Source: Ruania alba (GTDB lineage: Bacteria > Actinomycetota > Actinomycetes > Actinomycetales > Beutenbergiaceae). From it: a stretch of 64,000 nt of DNA. Shown piece after piece: positions 53,664 through 63,672 of the stretch (position 1 is the first letter of the stretch; each line of letters begins with the position of its first letter). The stretch lies in NCBI RefSeq assembly GCF_900105765.1, contig NZ_FNTX01000002.1, positions 124,001 to 188,000 of the forward strand. The letters are read 5' to 3'. The notes under the pieces are model-generated. The model was not told where the DNA came from, did no database searches, and was given only the letters and a program-made list of their open reading frames with translations. A program made the translations under genes and the position numbers.

Positions 53664-54352
53664 TCACTGCGGGCCGGTCACCGCCACGCGGGCCGGACGC
53701 ACCACACGCTCGCCCACCCGGTAGCCGGGCTGGAGTACCTGGGAGACCGTCTCGGACTCGACCTCCTCGCTCGCCGAGTGCATGAGCGCCTCGTGCACGT
53801 TCGGGTCGAACTCCTCACCTGCGGCGCCGTATCGCTCCACCTCGAAGCGGGTGGTCAGCGTGGACTCGAGCTTCTCCGCCACGGCAGCCAGCGGGCCCTC
53901 GAGCCCGCCGTGCGCACGGGCGGCGTCGATGTCGTCGAGCACCGGGACGAGTGCCTCGACCACGGACTCCACGCCTCGGCCCTTCTCGGCCTGAGCCTCT
54001 GCCCGGGAGCGCTTCACGAACTGGTTGAAGCGCTGGTCGAGGTTGTACAGGTCCGCCTTGGCGCGGGCGAGCTGGTCCTGCAGGTCGCCGGCCTGGGCCT
54101 GGGCCTCGGCCAGCGGGTCCTGAGTACCGTCGGCCCCCTCAGCAGCCCCGGCGGGGGCGACGTCGGGGATCTCTGCGGCTCCGCCGTCGGACTCCTGACC
54201 AGGCAACGTGCTCGCGGAGCCGGCACGCTCGGCGGCGGCGGTGGCCGCCTCCTCAGCGGCGGCCACCTCCTCCGGCGTACGGAGCTCACCGGTCTGCGGG
54301 TTCAGCCGCCGCTTGTCGCGGATGACCGGCTGCTCGTCAGATCCGGAATCGC

Positions 54353-54356
<4 letters not shown>
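53664..54356 (-). CDS. grpE: GrpE nucleotide-exchange factor
   Basis: A 230-residue protein: a long Ala/Glu-rich disordered start (1-~80), a coiled coil (~82-130; [20 protein letters not shown]), a four-helix bundle and the C-terminal beta domain ([38 protein letters not shown]). It releases ADP from DnaK. ATG 54356 overlaps the dnaK stop by four bases (ATGA). Confidence 0.95.
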
Positions 54357-56224
<1,868 letters not shown>

Positions 56225-56268
56225 GTGTCTGCTGCTCCTTCCGCTCCGGCGTGCGCCGGAAGCGACTA

Positions 56269-56352
56269 GTTGAGTCTTCCGCACTCAAGTGTGGGACGGT
56301 CCGATCCGAAGATCAAATCGAGTCGGCCAAACTTGAGTCTGTACGGCTCAAC
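56269..56352. promoter_or_regulatory. Two HAIR operators upstream of the dnaK operon
   Basis: Site 1, 56269-56289: GTTGAGT-N7-ACTCAAG. Site 2, 56332-56352: CTTGAGT-N7-GCTCAAC, one position off consensus in the second half. They lie 45 and 108 bases upstream of the dnaK start, the arrangement seen for HspR-controlled dnaK promoters. The rest of the gap, 56353-56578, shows nothing I can support. Confidence 0.9.
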
Positions 56353-56578
56353 TATGGGGAGTAGGCATCTATTCCGTGACCGGCTCCACTCGTTCGCAAG
56401 GGGCGCGTACGCGTTGCAAGATCGCCGATCCGCGACGACGCGACCCCACCAGGGCAGGGCGTTCGCTCTGCGAGGACTAGCGACAGTGATGCAGTGCCGC
56501 GAACCCCCACGCTGTCAGACGCTGTGTCTATGCAGGACACGGCCGCACCATGTCCGTCCTCGCCCGATGGTGGCCAGG

Positions 56579-57406
56579 TCAGGACTCACCGTCGGCGGTC
56601 GAAACCAAGTGCGCGTGCGCGTACTCGCACACCAGCGCGTGCCGGTAGACCAGTTGCGGCACGTCCACGTTCGTGTCCATCCACAGGCTCAGCCCGCCCA
56701 TCTTCCAGTGCCGATACGTCTCGTCCTTGGTGAGTACGGCGAGGATCTCTAGGAAGGAGTCGTCGAAGCGCAGCGAGTGGATCGCGCGCCGGAACTCCTC
56801 CAGGCTGAGCGCGATGCAGAACGGGATATTCATCAGGCACAGGGCCGTCTGGATGTCGAGGCGCATCAGCCGCGGGTGCCGGCGCTCCGGGTCCAGCTCC
56901 GGCACGTCGAGCTGGGAGAAGTCCAGACGGTCCGGTGCTTCGACGTCCACGCCCTCCAGCGCGATGAGCACGTCGTAGACGTTGATGTCGTGCTCGACCA
57001 CCGCGTTCTCACCCAGGCCGGCCAGCGTCGTCGGGCGCAGCGTGACCGGTTCGATATCGGCCGGAGTGTTGCGGATGATGAAGTTCACCAGGTTGGTCTC
57101 CACCACGAAGTGCCGGATCAACAGTTCCACGGCATCGGGGGCGACGAACCGGCGCAGGAACCACAGGCATAGCGCGTCCATTGTGCGCAGCGACATCCAA
57201 CGCCCGGGGAACAGGCGCTTCACGGTCGAGAGCACGGCCACCAGCAGCCGCGAGACGATCCGGGCGACCGGGTAGAGCCAGCGCCGGGAGACGCGCCGCT
57301 GGTCTTTGATGATCATCCGCACCAGCGGCTTCTCGAGCGGGATGGAGGGGTCGGCGTAGATCGCCTCCCACATGCTGGGGTCGGACTTCACGAACTCTGG
57401 TGGCAT
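56579..57406 (-). CDS. Unknown protein encoded with KASIII-like and diiron enzymes
   Basis: A 275-residue protein I do not recognise. It is Leu/Val/Arg-rich and probably mostly helical. A hydrophobic/basic stretch (WLYPVARIVSRLLVAVLSTV, ~43-62) may touch the membrane. Later segments hold conserved-looking polar residues: RHFVVETNLVNFIIRN, ENAVVEHDINVYDVLIALEG, RHWKMGGLSLWMDTN and YRHALVCEYAHAHLV. The gene starts two bases after the stop of the diiron-enzyme gene and must be part of the same operon. It could be a partner, carrier or further enzyme of that pathway; no function is assigned. Confidence 0.75.
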   Translation of the reverse strand: MPPEFVKSDPSMWEAIYADPSIPLEKPLVRMIIKDQRRVSRRWLYPVARIVSRLLVAVLSTVKRLFPGRWMSLRTMDALCLWFLRRFVAPDAVELLIRHFVVETNLVNFIIRNTPADIEPVTLRPTTLAGLGENAVVEHDINVYDVLIALEGVDVEAPDRLDFSQLDVPELDPERRHPRLMRLDIQTALCLMNIPFCIALSLEEFRRAIHSLRFDDSFLEILAVLTKDETYRHWKMGGLSLWMDTNVDVPQLVYRHALVCEYAHAHLVSTADGES

Positions 57407-57408
57407 GG

Positions 57409-58113
57409 TCAGATCTCGTCCAGCTCGGTGAGTTGCATGGCGTACAGCCGGGCGACCACCCGGGCACAGGAGACGATCGCGTCGGCAGCCTCATCGTCGA
57501 TCGCCCCGGAGGTGAGGATGGCGTCGAGCTTTCCGGTGTGCTCCGCGTCGGCCTCCTGGTGATAGGTCATGAAGTGGACCTGATTGTCCGCCAGGCCCAG
57601 CACATCCTGGAACTGCTGCGCCCACGCCGCCGCCTTCTGCGCCCCGAGCCCTTCGATGATGAACATCGCGCCGAGGCACCCGACCGGGTTCGGCTGGCTC
57701 GCCTGATGGAACATGTAGCCCGAGAGCGCCTGCGAGCCGATGTTCTTCCGCCCGGCCCGCAGCGCCTCAAGCGACCCACCCACGGCCACGTAGTCCCGTT
57801 CCAGCAGCAGGTGGTCGCGGTGCTCCTCCAACGCGTGGGAGATCGCAGCCGAACGCAGCTCGAAGTGGTCCATGTCGAAGTTCGAGGCAGCCCGCGCGAT
57901 CCACAGCGAACCGTCCACCACCTGCTGGCGCAGGTTGTGCAGCAGACGCTGGTAATCCGCCACGGTCACCTCGCCATCGGCGAGCGCCCGCAGGATCGGC
58001 ACCTCAGCCAACCGGGTCTCGAACTCGGTCCAGACGTCGGCCAGGCGAGCCAGGAGACTGATCTGCTCCGGCTCCGGCGGGCGATAGCCCTCCACGGTCT
58101 CGGCGGTGGTCAT
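57409..58113 (-). CDS. Heme-oxygenase-like diiron enzyme (HDO/iron-containing redox family)
   Basis: A 234-residue all-helical protein of the heme-oxygenase-like fold. Likely iron ligands appear in the HDO order: Glu and His in HALEEHRDH (96-101), Glu154 in FIIEGLGAQ, and H-x3-D-x2-H in YHQEADAEH (185, 189, 192). Relatives activate oxygen to oxidise fatty acids, amino acids or amines (for example UndA, BesC, CADD). It overlaps the KASIII-like gene by four bases (ATGA), so it may oxidise that enzyme's acyl product. The substrate is not known. Confidence 0.82.
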   Translation of the reverse strand: MTTAETVEGYRPPEPEQISLLARLADVWTEFETRLAEVPILRALADGEVTVADYQRLLHNLRQQVVDGSLWIARAASNFDMDHFELRSAAISHALEEHRDHLLLERDYVAVGGSLEALRAGRKNIGSQALSGYMFHQASQPNPVGCLGAMFIIEGLGAQKAAAWAQQFQDVLGLADNQVHFMTYHQEADAEHTGKLDAILTSGAIDDEAADAIVSCARVVARLYAMQLTELDEI

Positions 58114-59240
58114 CGGTTGCTCCTTCGGGGTTCAACGACGGTCAGGTGGGCAAATCCGAACGAGAACCGGCCGGACTCGGGGACTGCGAGCAGGATCGTC
58201 TCTCCCGCGGAGAACCTCCCGGTACGCCAGGCCTCCTCCAGGGCGATGAAGATGCTGGCAGCGCCAGTGTTGCCGCAGGTCTCGAGGTTGGAGAACCAGC
58301 GGTTCGTGTCCAGTCCGGGGACCCGTCTGCTGAGGGCATCGAAGACGACGTCCCGGAAGGCATTGGTGCTGTAGTGGCAGATCACGTGGTCGAGCTTTGT
58401 CAGATCCACCAAGCCGCGATCCACCAATTCCTCGAACTGTGCCAGCCCAGCCGCCGCGAGCTCATCGAGCACCTTCGTCTCCTGCCGGATCTGCAGCAGC
58501 CCCGCCTTCTCCGCCGTGGCCACGTCGGCATAGTCCTGCCACGTACTCCCCGCGACCGCGGAAGGCCCGTCGAGGCCGGCACGCATGCACACCTCGTGCT
58601 CGTGCGCGAGCGAGACCTGGCGCACCCAGTCCACCCGGAGCGAGGGCCGGTCCGGACGAGGCTGGAACTCCACGATCGCAGCACCTGCGCCGTCGGAGAG
58701 CATCCACCGGAGGAAGTGTGCGTCCAGATGGTCGGTGACGCCGTCGAATCGCCGCTGGTGCAACCAGCGGCTGGCCAGCTCCGAGCCCACGACGGCGGCC
58801 CGTGGGTGTTCCCCGAGCCTCACCTTGCTCACGGCTGCGTCGAGTGCGGCGATGCTGGAGGCACACACACCGGCGGCGGTGAGTACCTGCATCGGGCCGC
58901 CGCCGAGGCGGCCGTGCACCATCGAGGCGAAGCCGGGGACGAGCAGGTCACCCTGGGTGGTGGCGCAGGCGAGCATGCCCAGGTCGGTGGCGGCGATACC
59001 GCGATCGCTGAGTGCGTCCTCGATCGCGTGGACGGCGAGCTCCTCGTTCAGCTCGGTAGTGCGCCCCTCGGTGTCCATCGCGTAGTACCGCTGCCGGATG
59101 CCGTTGGCGCTCTGGATGCGCGTGCGGATCCGCTCGGTGCGCCTGTCGACGCCGCCGAGTCGGCTGGCGACCTGGTCGTTGGAGACCGGTTCGCCGGGCA
59201 GGTACCGGCCGAGTCCGGTCAGATATGCGGTCGCTGGCAT
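58110..59240 (-). CDS. 3-oxoacyl-ACP synthase III-like (KASIII family) condensing enzyme
   Basis: A 376-residue thiolase-fold enzyme. The KASIII triad is complete: Cys126 in TAAGVCASSIAALD, His289 in DHVICHYSTNAF and Asn324 in ETCGNTGAASI. It would condense an acyl starter with malonyl-ACP or another acyl unit. It is longer than housekeeping FabH (~320) and has an unusual middle (LRWMLSDGAGAAIVEFQP; a long 195-270 insert), as in specialised pathway members. ATG 59240 is taken; TTG 59258 is possible and neither has a good ribosome site. First gene of a three-gene operon. Confidence 0.85.
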   Translation of the reverse strand: MPATAYLTGLGRYLPGEPVSNDQVASRLGGVDRRTERIRTRIQSANGIRQRYYAMDTEGRTTELNEELAVHAIEDALSDRGIAATDLGMLACATTQGDLLVPGFASMVHGRLGGGPMQVLTAAGVCASSIAALDAAVSKVRLGEHPRAAVVGSELASRWLHQRRFDGVTDHLDAHFLRWMLSDGAGAAIVEFQPRPDRPSLRVDWVRQVSLAHEHEVCMRAGLDGPSAVAGSTWQDYADVATAEKAGLLQIRQETKVLDELAAAGLAQFEELVDRGLVDLTKLDHVICHYSTNAFRDVVFDALSRRVPGLDTNRWFSNLETCGNTGAASIFIALEEAWRTGRFSAGETILLAVPESGRFSFGFAHLTVVEPRRSNR

Positions 59241-59326
59241 GGGCTCATTCAGCCACAACCTGTTGCACTGTGGCGACAGGCACGCCCTCGCCTGTGGACA
59301 GGGCCCTGCTCGGATACCGTCAATCG

Positions 59327-60193
59327 ATGCGCGACCACCCCCTGGCCCGGCTCACTTCCGCGCAACGCGCCCTGCTGGCAGCCTGGCTTCCCGGGCTCAC
59401 GATCCTCGCGGACCTCAGTTGGGAGCTGGTCGAGACCACCGTGCTCCACGCTTCCACAGCGGACGGCACGCAGGTGGTCATCAAGGCAGGTGGACCGTCG
59501 GATCATCACATCGAGCGAGAGATCCGAGCCCACCGGCAGTGGACGACGCCATGGACGGCAACAGGTCACGCATCCCGCCTCCTGCACGGCGACAGTGAGG
59601 CGAAGCTCCTCGTCACCACCTACCTCACTGGCCGCCTCGTTCTCGAGACTCCCGATGAGGACGATCCCGAGGTCTACCGTCTGGCCGGAGAGCTACTGAC
59701 CGCTTTCCACGGCCAGGCCGAACTGATCGACCACGACTGGGAGCGGCGGGAGAATGCCAAGAGCCTGGCCTGGCTGGACCGACCACACCGGGTCGATCCG
59801 GCCCATGAGGCAGTTCTCCGCCTAGCGATCGCCACCTGGCCGACACCATCGGCAACCCTCGTACCGACGCACGGGGACTGGCAGCCGCGCAACTGGCTGA
59901 TCGATGGCACCGAGGTCCGCGTGATCGACTTCGGTCGCGCCGCATGGCGCCCGGCCTCCACCGATCTCGCGCGGCTGGCTGCCCGGAACTTCAGCTGGGA
60001 CCCGGCGCTCGAGCACGCCTTCTTCTCAGGCTATGGCACGGACCCGCGGGAGCCCGAGTCGTGGCTCCGGTGCCGGGTGCGGGAGGCGATCGGCACGGCG
60101 GCCTGGGCGTACCAGGTCGGCGACCGAGGGTTCGAGGCCGAGGGCCATCACATGATCGAGAGGGTTGTCCCACTGCTCCACGAGATGGGCTAG
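59327..60193 (+). CDS. Aminoglycoside-phosphotransferase-fold kinase
   Basis: A 288-residue protein of the APH/ChoK kinase superfamily. The ATP lysine is in TQVVIKAGG, the catalytic loop is THGDWQPRNWLI (H-G-D-x4-N) and the metal motif is VIDFGRA. Substrate unknown; such proteins phosphorylate sugars, choline or antibiotics, and no resistance claim is made. ATG 59327 follows TACCGT by exactly six bases (leaderless), so the frame extending back to 59225 is not used. It overlaps the convergent LLM gene by four bases. Confidence 0.82.
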   Translation: MRDHPLARLTSAQRALLAAWLPGLTILADLSWELVETTVLHASTADGTQVVIKAGGPSDHHIEREIRAHRQWTTPWTATGHASRLLHGDSEAKLLVTTYLTGRLVLETPDEDDPEVYRLAGELLTAFHGQAELIDHDWERRENAKSLAWLDRPHRVDPAHEAVLRLAIATWPTPSATLVPTHGDWQPRNWLIDGTEVRVIDFGRAAWRPASTDLARLAARNFSWDPALEHAFFSGYGTDPREPESWLRCRVREAIGTAAWAYQVGDRGFEAEGHHMIERVVPLLHEMG

Positions 60194-61112
60194 CGGCCGA
60201 GCACCGCCATCACCCGCTCCATCGTCGCCGTCGCCGGCTCGCGCACGACGTAGCGGGTGATACCCAGATCCCGAGCCTGCCGATGGAGCTGTGCGGCCAT
60301 CTCGTCGAGGGTGCCGATCAGGAGGAACGGAGCCTGGGCAAGGTCGTCCACTGACGAACCAGGCAGTCGGTCGACGAGCTCGGCGAGCACCGCCCGGCGA
60401 TCATCAGTCTCCGTAACCACCTGCACCAGTGCCTCGACCTCCGGCACTGTCCCGGCATGGTCCTGCTCCGCCCGGATGATCGCCAGCTGCCGGGCGAGCC
60501 GTTCGGCACTCCAGCGCACGTCATGCCGATGCCCATCCGGGAGGGTCCGGCCGAGGCCGCTCAGGCCGACCACGTCGGCAGTTCGAGCAGCCAGCCGGAG
60601 CAGGTCCGAATGCCCACCCCGACGGCGATACTCACCCTGCCGGCATCAGGTAGCCCCTCGAGGGCAGCGCCCTCGAGCGTGAGATACCGGCCCTGAGACG
60701 AGACACGCTCGCCGCCGAGCAGCCGCTCCACGGCATCCACGAACTCGGCAAGGCGACCGATGCGATCGGCAGGTGAGGGACGCCGTCGGCCGCTCACCTC
60801 CCACTCACCGAAGGTGTGCCCGGCACCCAGGCCGAGAATCACCCGGCCCGGCGCCAGCGCGTCAAGAGTTGCAGCATCGGTGGCCACCTGCAGCGGGTCG
60901 CGGACCCCTGTCTGCAGCACGCAGGTACCGAGCCGCAGGGTCGAGGTGACGGCGGCCGCCGCACCGAGCGCGGGCCAGGGTGATGGCCCGGCACCCGGGT
61001 GGTCACCCATCAGCAACGCCGTGAATCCGGCCGACTCCAGCCGGCGTGCGAGGGTGAGCCAGGACTCCAGGTCCCGCGGCTCGGCCTGGACACTGATGCT
61101 GATGCGCGTCAC
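60190..61112 (-). pseudogene. LLM-class flavin-dependent oxidoreductase, frame broken by one base
   Basis: About 307 residues in two frames. Part one starts at GTG 61112 (VTRISISVQAEPRDLESWL) and runs through MGDHPGAGPSPWPALGAAAA, GRVILGLGAGHTFGEWEVSG and DAGRVSIAVGVG, then leaves the family frame near 60612. The -1 frame continues HSDLLRLAARTADVVGLSG and GRTLPDGHRHDVRW to the stop at 60190. One more G in the GGG run of GTGGGCAT restores the expected VGVGGHSDLL. CACGAT lies six bases before GTG 61112. Homologues use F420 or FMN to oxidise varied substrates. Confidence 0.78.
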
Positions 61113-61173
61113 AGGTGGATCGTGACACGGCCGAGCGGCACGCGCGAGGGGCGCCCCAGCGCTTCTCGCGGGG

Positions 61174-61704
61174 TCAACCCGACGGAGGGCTGTGCGTGGC
61201 GGTGCCGTCGGTGAGTTCATCGAGCAGCGCGAGGTCGTGGACGTCCTGCGGGCGGTGCTGGTAACCGGTGTGGAAGCGGCGCTGCTGCGCGACCGACAGG
61301 CACGGCACGTCGCGGCCGGCGATACACCCGGTCACGAAGACCTCTGGCGGGTAGTCGAAATGAATGCTGTCGGCCTCACCCTGGAGGCCGTGCCCGGCGG
61401 CGTCGAAGGCGACCGGATGCACGTCCACCCATCGACTCCCCGGCGCGGCGACCTCCACGCGGAGCGGCAGCCAGTCCGTCTCGACCTGGTAGCCGAGGTC
61501 AGCCAGCGCGGCCATGCACGCCTCGAGTTGCTCGGCATCGACGGCGAGGTCCAGGTCGCGGTGATCGCGGGTCTGGCGCCCTGCCAGAGCATCGACGCCC
61601 CAACCGCCGGCGACCCAGTGCGGCACGCCGGCCGCGGTCAACGCGTCCAGCACCTGGTTCACCTCGACGTCGCGCACCCGGCCATTGTGCAGCACTGCTC
61701 TCAC
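61174..61704 (-). CDS. Nucleotidyltransferase-domain protein (aminoglycoside-adenylyltransferase-like)
   Basis: A 176-residue protein with the small NTase fold: WVAGGWGVDALAGRQTRDHR-DLDLAVD holds the G-G and D-x-D metal motif, followed by ADLGYQVETDWLPLRVEV and VDVHPVAF. This pattern matches LinB/ANT(2'')-like proteins. It would transfer a nucleotide to a small molecule; the actual substrate is unknown. GTG 61704 is used, with no strong ribosome site; nearby in-frame GTGs are possible. Confidence 0.75.
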   Translation of the reverse strand: MRAVLHNGRVRDVEVNQVLDALTAAGVPHWVAGGWGVDALAGRQTRDHRDLDLAVDAEQLEACMAALADLGYQVETDWLPLRVEVAAPGSRWVDVHPVAFDAAGHGLQGEADSIHFDYPPEVFVTGCIAGRDVPCLSVAQQRRFHTGYQHRPQDVHDLALLDELTDGTATHSPPSG

Positions 61705-61727
61705 GGGGTTGGGTCCCCGAAATAACG

Positions 61728-62276
61728 TCAGCCCAGCGGATCCCGTCCGATGAACCCGAGCAGCTGGGTCTGCGCATCCGCCCCCTGGGGCACGTCCACA
61801 CGTGGCCCGTACTGGCCGCTGGAGCGGATCAGCTCCTCCATCGGCTCCATACCCTCGAGCATCACCCGGCACTTCTCGGGATCCAGCCTCTCGTCCTGTC
61901 CGGTCGCGCGGGCCAGGTCCCAGGTATGCATGAACACGTCGGCCGTGTAGAACTGGTCGATCGCCTGGGCGAGCGGAAGGTCCCCGGTGTGGGGATTGGA
62001 GAAGGTGCGCTCCGCCGTCGCCGGGTCCTCGAGGAGCGCCTGCACGCCATCGGCGTGCACCTGCCACGCAGCCACGGGATCGACATCCACATCGCCGGCC
62101 GGCAGCTCGATCCCGGCGCCGCCACGCAGGAAGCCGGGGAACCAGGTGCCGAGGTGTCGCACCACGTCGCGGGCGGTCCAGCCCTCCACCGGGGCCGGGG
62201 CGTCCCAGTCGCGGGTGCCACGCACCCGGTCGGAGAACACCCCGGCGATCCGGCGGTGCTCCTCGGCTGGAGTCAT
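61728..62276 (-). CDS. TIGR03086-like DinB/maleylpyruvate-isomerase-type protein
   Basis: A 182-residue metal-binding bundle: VEGWTARDVVRHLGTWFPGF and FYTADVFMHTWDLARATGQD carry the signature His residues. ATG 62276 overlaps the stop of the SRPBCC gene (ATGA), making an ArsR-SRPBCC-DinB operon. It is related to the proteins at 27635 and 47757. A thiol-transfer or detoxification role is plausible but unproven. Confidence 0.82.
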   Translation of the reverse strand: MTPAEEHRRIAGVFSDRVRGTRDWDAPAPVEGWTARDVVRHLGTWFPGFLRGGAGIELPAGDVDVDPVAAWQVHADGVQALLEDPATAERTFSNPHTGDLPLAQAIDQFYTADVFMHTWDLARATGQDERLDPEKCRVMLEGMEPMEELIRSSGQYGPRVDVPQGADAQTQLLGFIGRDPLG

Positions 62277-62755
62277 GCCGCACCCTCGGCGAGCAGCTCG
62301 TCGAGCTTCTCGTAACCCTCGTTGATGCCCACCTCCATGCCGCTGGCGAGCATGCCCTGCTGGGCTTCCATCGACTCGACGATCGACTTGGACACGATCC
62401 GGCACCGGCCACCCTCGAGCGGCTCGAAGGTCATGATCTCCAGGGCGACGGCGTCCCGCATCTCCTCGAACCCAAAGGTCTGGACGAGCTTCTCCCCGGG
62501 GATGGCGTCGTGGAAGCAGCCGAAGAAGTGCGCCACCACCTCACCGTCCTGGATGGCGTTGTAGCGGTAGCTGCCGCCGGTCTGGCAGTCCCAGGTGGCG
62601 ATGTCCATCTCGACCGAGCGCGGCCCCATCCACCGCTTGACCAGGTCAGGCTCGGCCCAGGCGCGATAGACCCGCTCAGGCGGGGCGTCGAACTCGCGGG
62701 TGATGGTCACCACGGGGATGTTCGGGTCGGCCTCGATCGTTGCTTCCTTGCTCAT
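62273..62755 (-). CDS. SRPBCC-family protein (AHSA1-like)
   Basis: A 160-residue START-fold protein: VVTITREFDAPPERVYRAWA, VKRWMGPRSVEMDIATWDCQ, FHDAIPGEKLVQTFGFEEM and the C-terminal helix GMEVGINEGYEKLDELLAE. AAGGAG precedes ATG 62755. It overlaps the ArsR stop by four bases upstream and the DinB-like start downstream. Distinct in sequence from the SRPBCC at 14267, so not a recent duplicate. Confidence 0.88.
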   Translation of the reverse strand: MSKEATIEADPNIPVVTITREFDAPPERVYRAWAEPDLVKRWMGPRSVEMDIATWDCQTGGSYRYNAIQDGEVVAHFFGCFHDAIPGEKLVQTFGFEEMRDAVALEIMTFEPLEGGRCRIVSKSIVESMEAQQGMLASGMEVGINEGYEKLDELLAEGAA

Positions 62756-63132
62756 GATGCTGCTCCTTCGTTGGTCGTGACCCTGTTCCGGGTCGCGGCT
62801 GTCGGTTTCTCTTCGTCGGCCATCTCGGCCAGTACTGCGTCCAGGCGTTGGAAGCGTTCCTCCGCCTCGCGCCGATAGCGCTCGATCCACGTCGTCATCA
62901 GGCTGAGCACCTCGGCTTCCAGGTGAACCGGCCGCCGCTGTGCGTCGCGACGGCGGCTCACCAGTCCGGCGTCCTCGAGCACGCGCACGTGCTTGGACAC
63001 CGCCTGCAGGCTCATCTCGTATGGCTCCGCCAGGTCGCCGACCGTGGCATCGCCCGACGCAAGCCGGGCGACCAGGTCTCGTCGCGTCTCGTCGGCCAGG
63101 GCCTGGAACACGCGGGACAGCTGATCCGCCAT
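62752..63132 (-). CDS. ArsR-family transcriptional regulator
   Basis: A 126-residue winged-helix repressor: VFQALADETRRDLVARLASG, the recognition region EPYEMSLQAVSKHVRVLEDA, and the wing SRRRDAQRRPVHLEAEVL. No metal-site cysteines. GAGGAGG stands eight bases before ATG 63132. Two CAAC-N6-GTTG palindromes and a strong promoter lie upstream, so it probably autoregulates the ArsR-SRPBCC-DinB operon. Confidence 0.9.
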   Translation of the reverse strand: MADQLSRVFQALADETRRDLVARLASGDATVGDLAEPYEMSLQAVSKHVRVLEDAGLVSRRRDAQRRPVHLEAEVLSLMTTWIERYRREAEERFQRLDAVLAEMADEEKPTAATRNRVTTNEGAAS

Positions 63133-63146
63133 GAGACTCACCTCCT

Positions 63147-63209
63147 CAACTGATTGGTTGAATACGACGAGCGTAGGACTCGACCAACCTCTTGTCAACC
63201 GTTCGGTTG
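63147..63209 (-). promoter_or_regulatory. Promoter and paired operators of the second ArsR operon
   Basis: On the minus strand, TTGACA (63198-63193), a 17-base spacer and TACGCT (63175-63170) form a near-ideal promoter. CAACCGTTCGGTTG (63196-63209) overlaps the -35 and CAACTGATTGGTTG (63147-63160) overlaps the expected transcript start. Both are followed on the plus strand by AATACG, so they are two copies of one operator. Confidence 0.78.
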
Positions 63210-63240
63210 AATACGCTCACTTGACAGCGTCGGACCTCCG

Positions 63241-63274
63241 TGTCACTGTACTGAGCACTTAATACAGCGAGACA
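63241..63274 (+). promoter_or_regulatory. Candidate operator for the YtrA-type GntR regulator
   Basis: CTGTA-N12-TACAG (63246-63250, 63263-63267), flanked by TGTC and GACA, lies just upstream of the GntR start. Dyads with TGTA/TACA half-sites are usual for YtrA-subfamily regulators. Confidence 0.5.
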
Positions 63275-63285
63275 GAAGGGCGGCC

Positions 63286-63672
63286 ATGGAGTTCGACCCC
63301 ACCTCCCCCATCTGGGGCCAGCTCGTGGCCGAGTTCTCCCGCCGGATCGTCACCTGGACCTGGCCACCAGGGTCCCGGATCTCCGGCGTCCGGGAGCTGG
63401 CCGCCGATCTCAGCGTGAACCCGAACACCGTGCAGCGCGCCCTGGCCGAGCTGGAACGACAGGGCCTGTGCCGCTCGGAACGAACATCTGGCCGATTCGT
63501 CACCTCCGACGAGGCCCGGATCGACGCCCTCCGTGCCGAGCTCGCTCAGGAAGCGGCCGACGACTTCGTGCGCCGGGCACAGGGCCTCGGGATGGTTCCC
63601 ACCCAGGCACTACGACTGATCAAAGAGAGATGGCAGAGCGATGACCACCACACCGACCGCGCTGGAGCGTGA
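63286..63672 (+). CDS. GntR-family regulator, YtrA subgroup
   Basis: A 128-residue short GntR protein. [40 protein letters not shown] and GRFVTSD form the winged helix; the ~40-residue C-terminal helices ([20 protein letters not shown]) replace a large sensor domain, as in YtrA. Such regulators control adjacent ABC genes. AGAAGGG precedes ATG 63286. The ABC ATPase gene begins inside its 3' end. Confidence 0.88.
   Translation: MEFDPTSPIWGQLVAEFSRRIVTWTWPPGSRISGVRELAADLSVNPNTVQRALAELERQGLCRSERTSGRFVTSDEARIDALRAELAQEAADDFVRRAQGLGMVPTQALRLIKERWQSDDHHTDRAGA

Noticed and set aside
56353-56578. A small gene in the gap after the HAIR sites
   Set aside because: No frame has a start with a ribosome site or protein-like composition.
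61174-61704. Calling the nucleotidyltransferase and the APH-fold kinase at 59327 antibiotic-resistance genes
   Set aside because: Only the folds are supported; neither sequence shows a recognised resistance enzyme, and chromosomal homologues often act on other small molecules.
63193-63209. HAIR-like site near the second ArsR gene
   Set aside because: The palindrome is CAACCG-type, not CTTGAGT-N7-ACTCAAG, and belongs with the ArsR operon.
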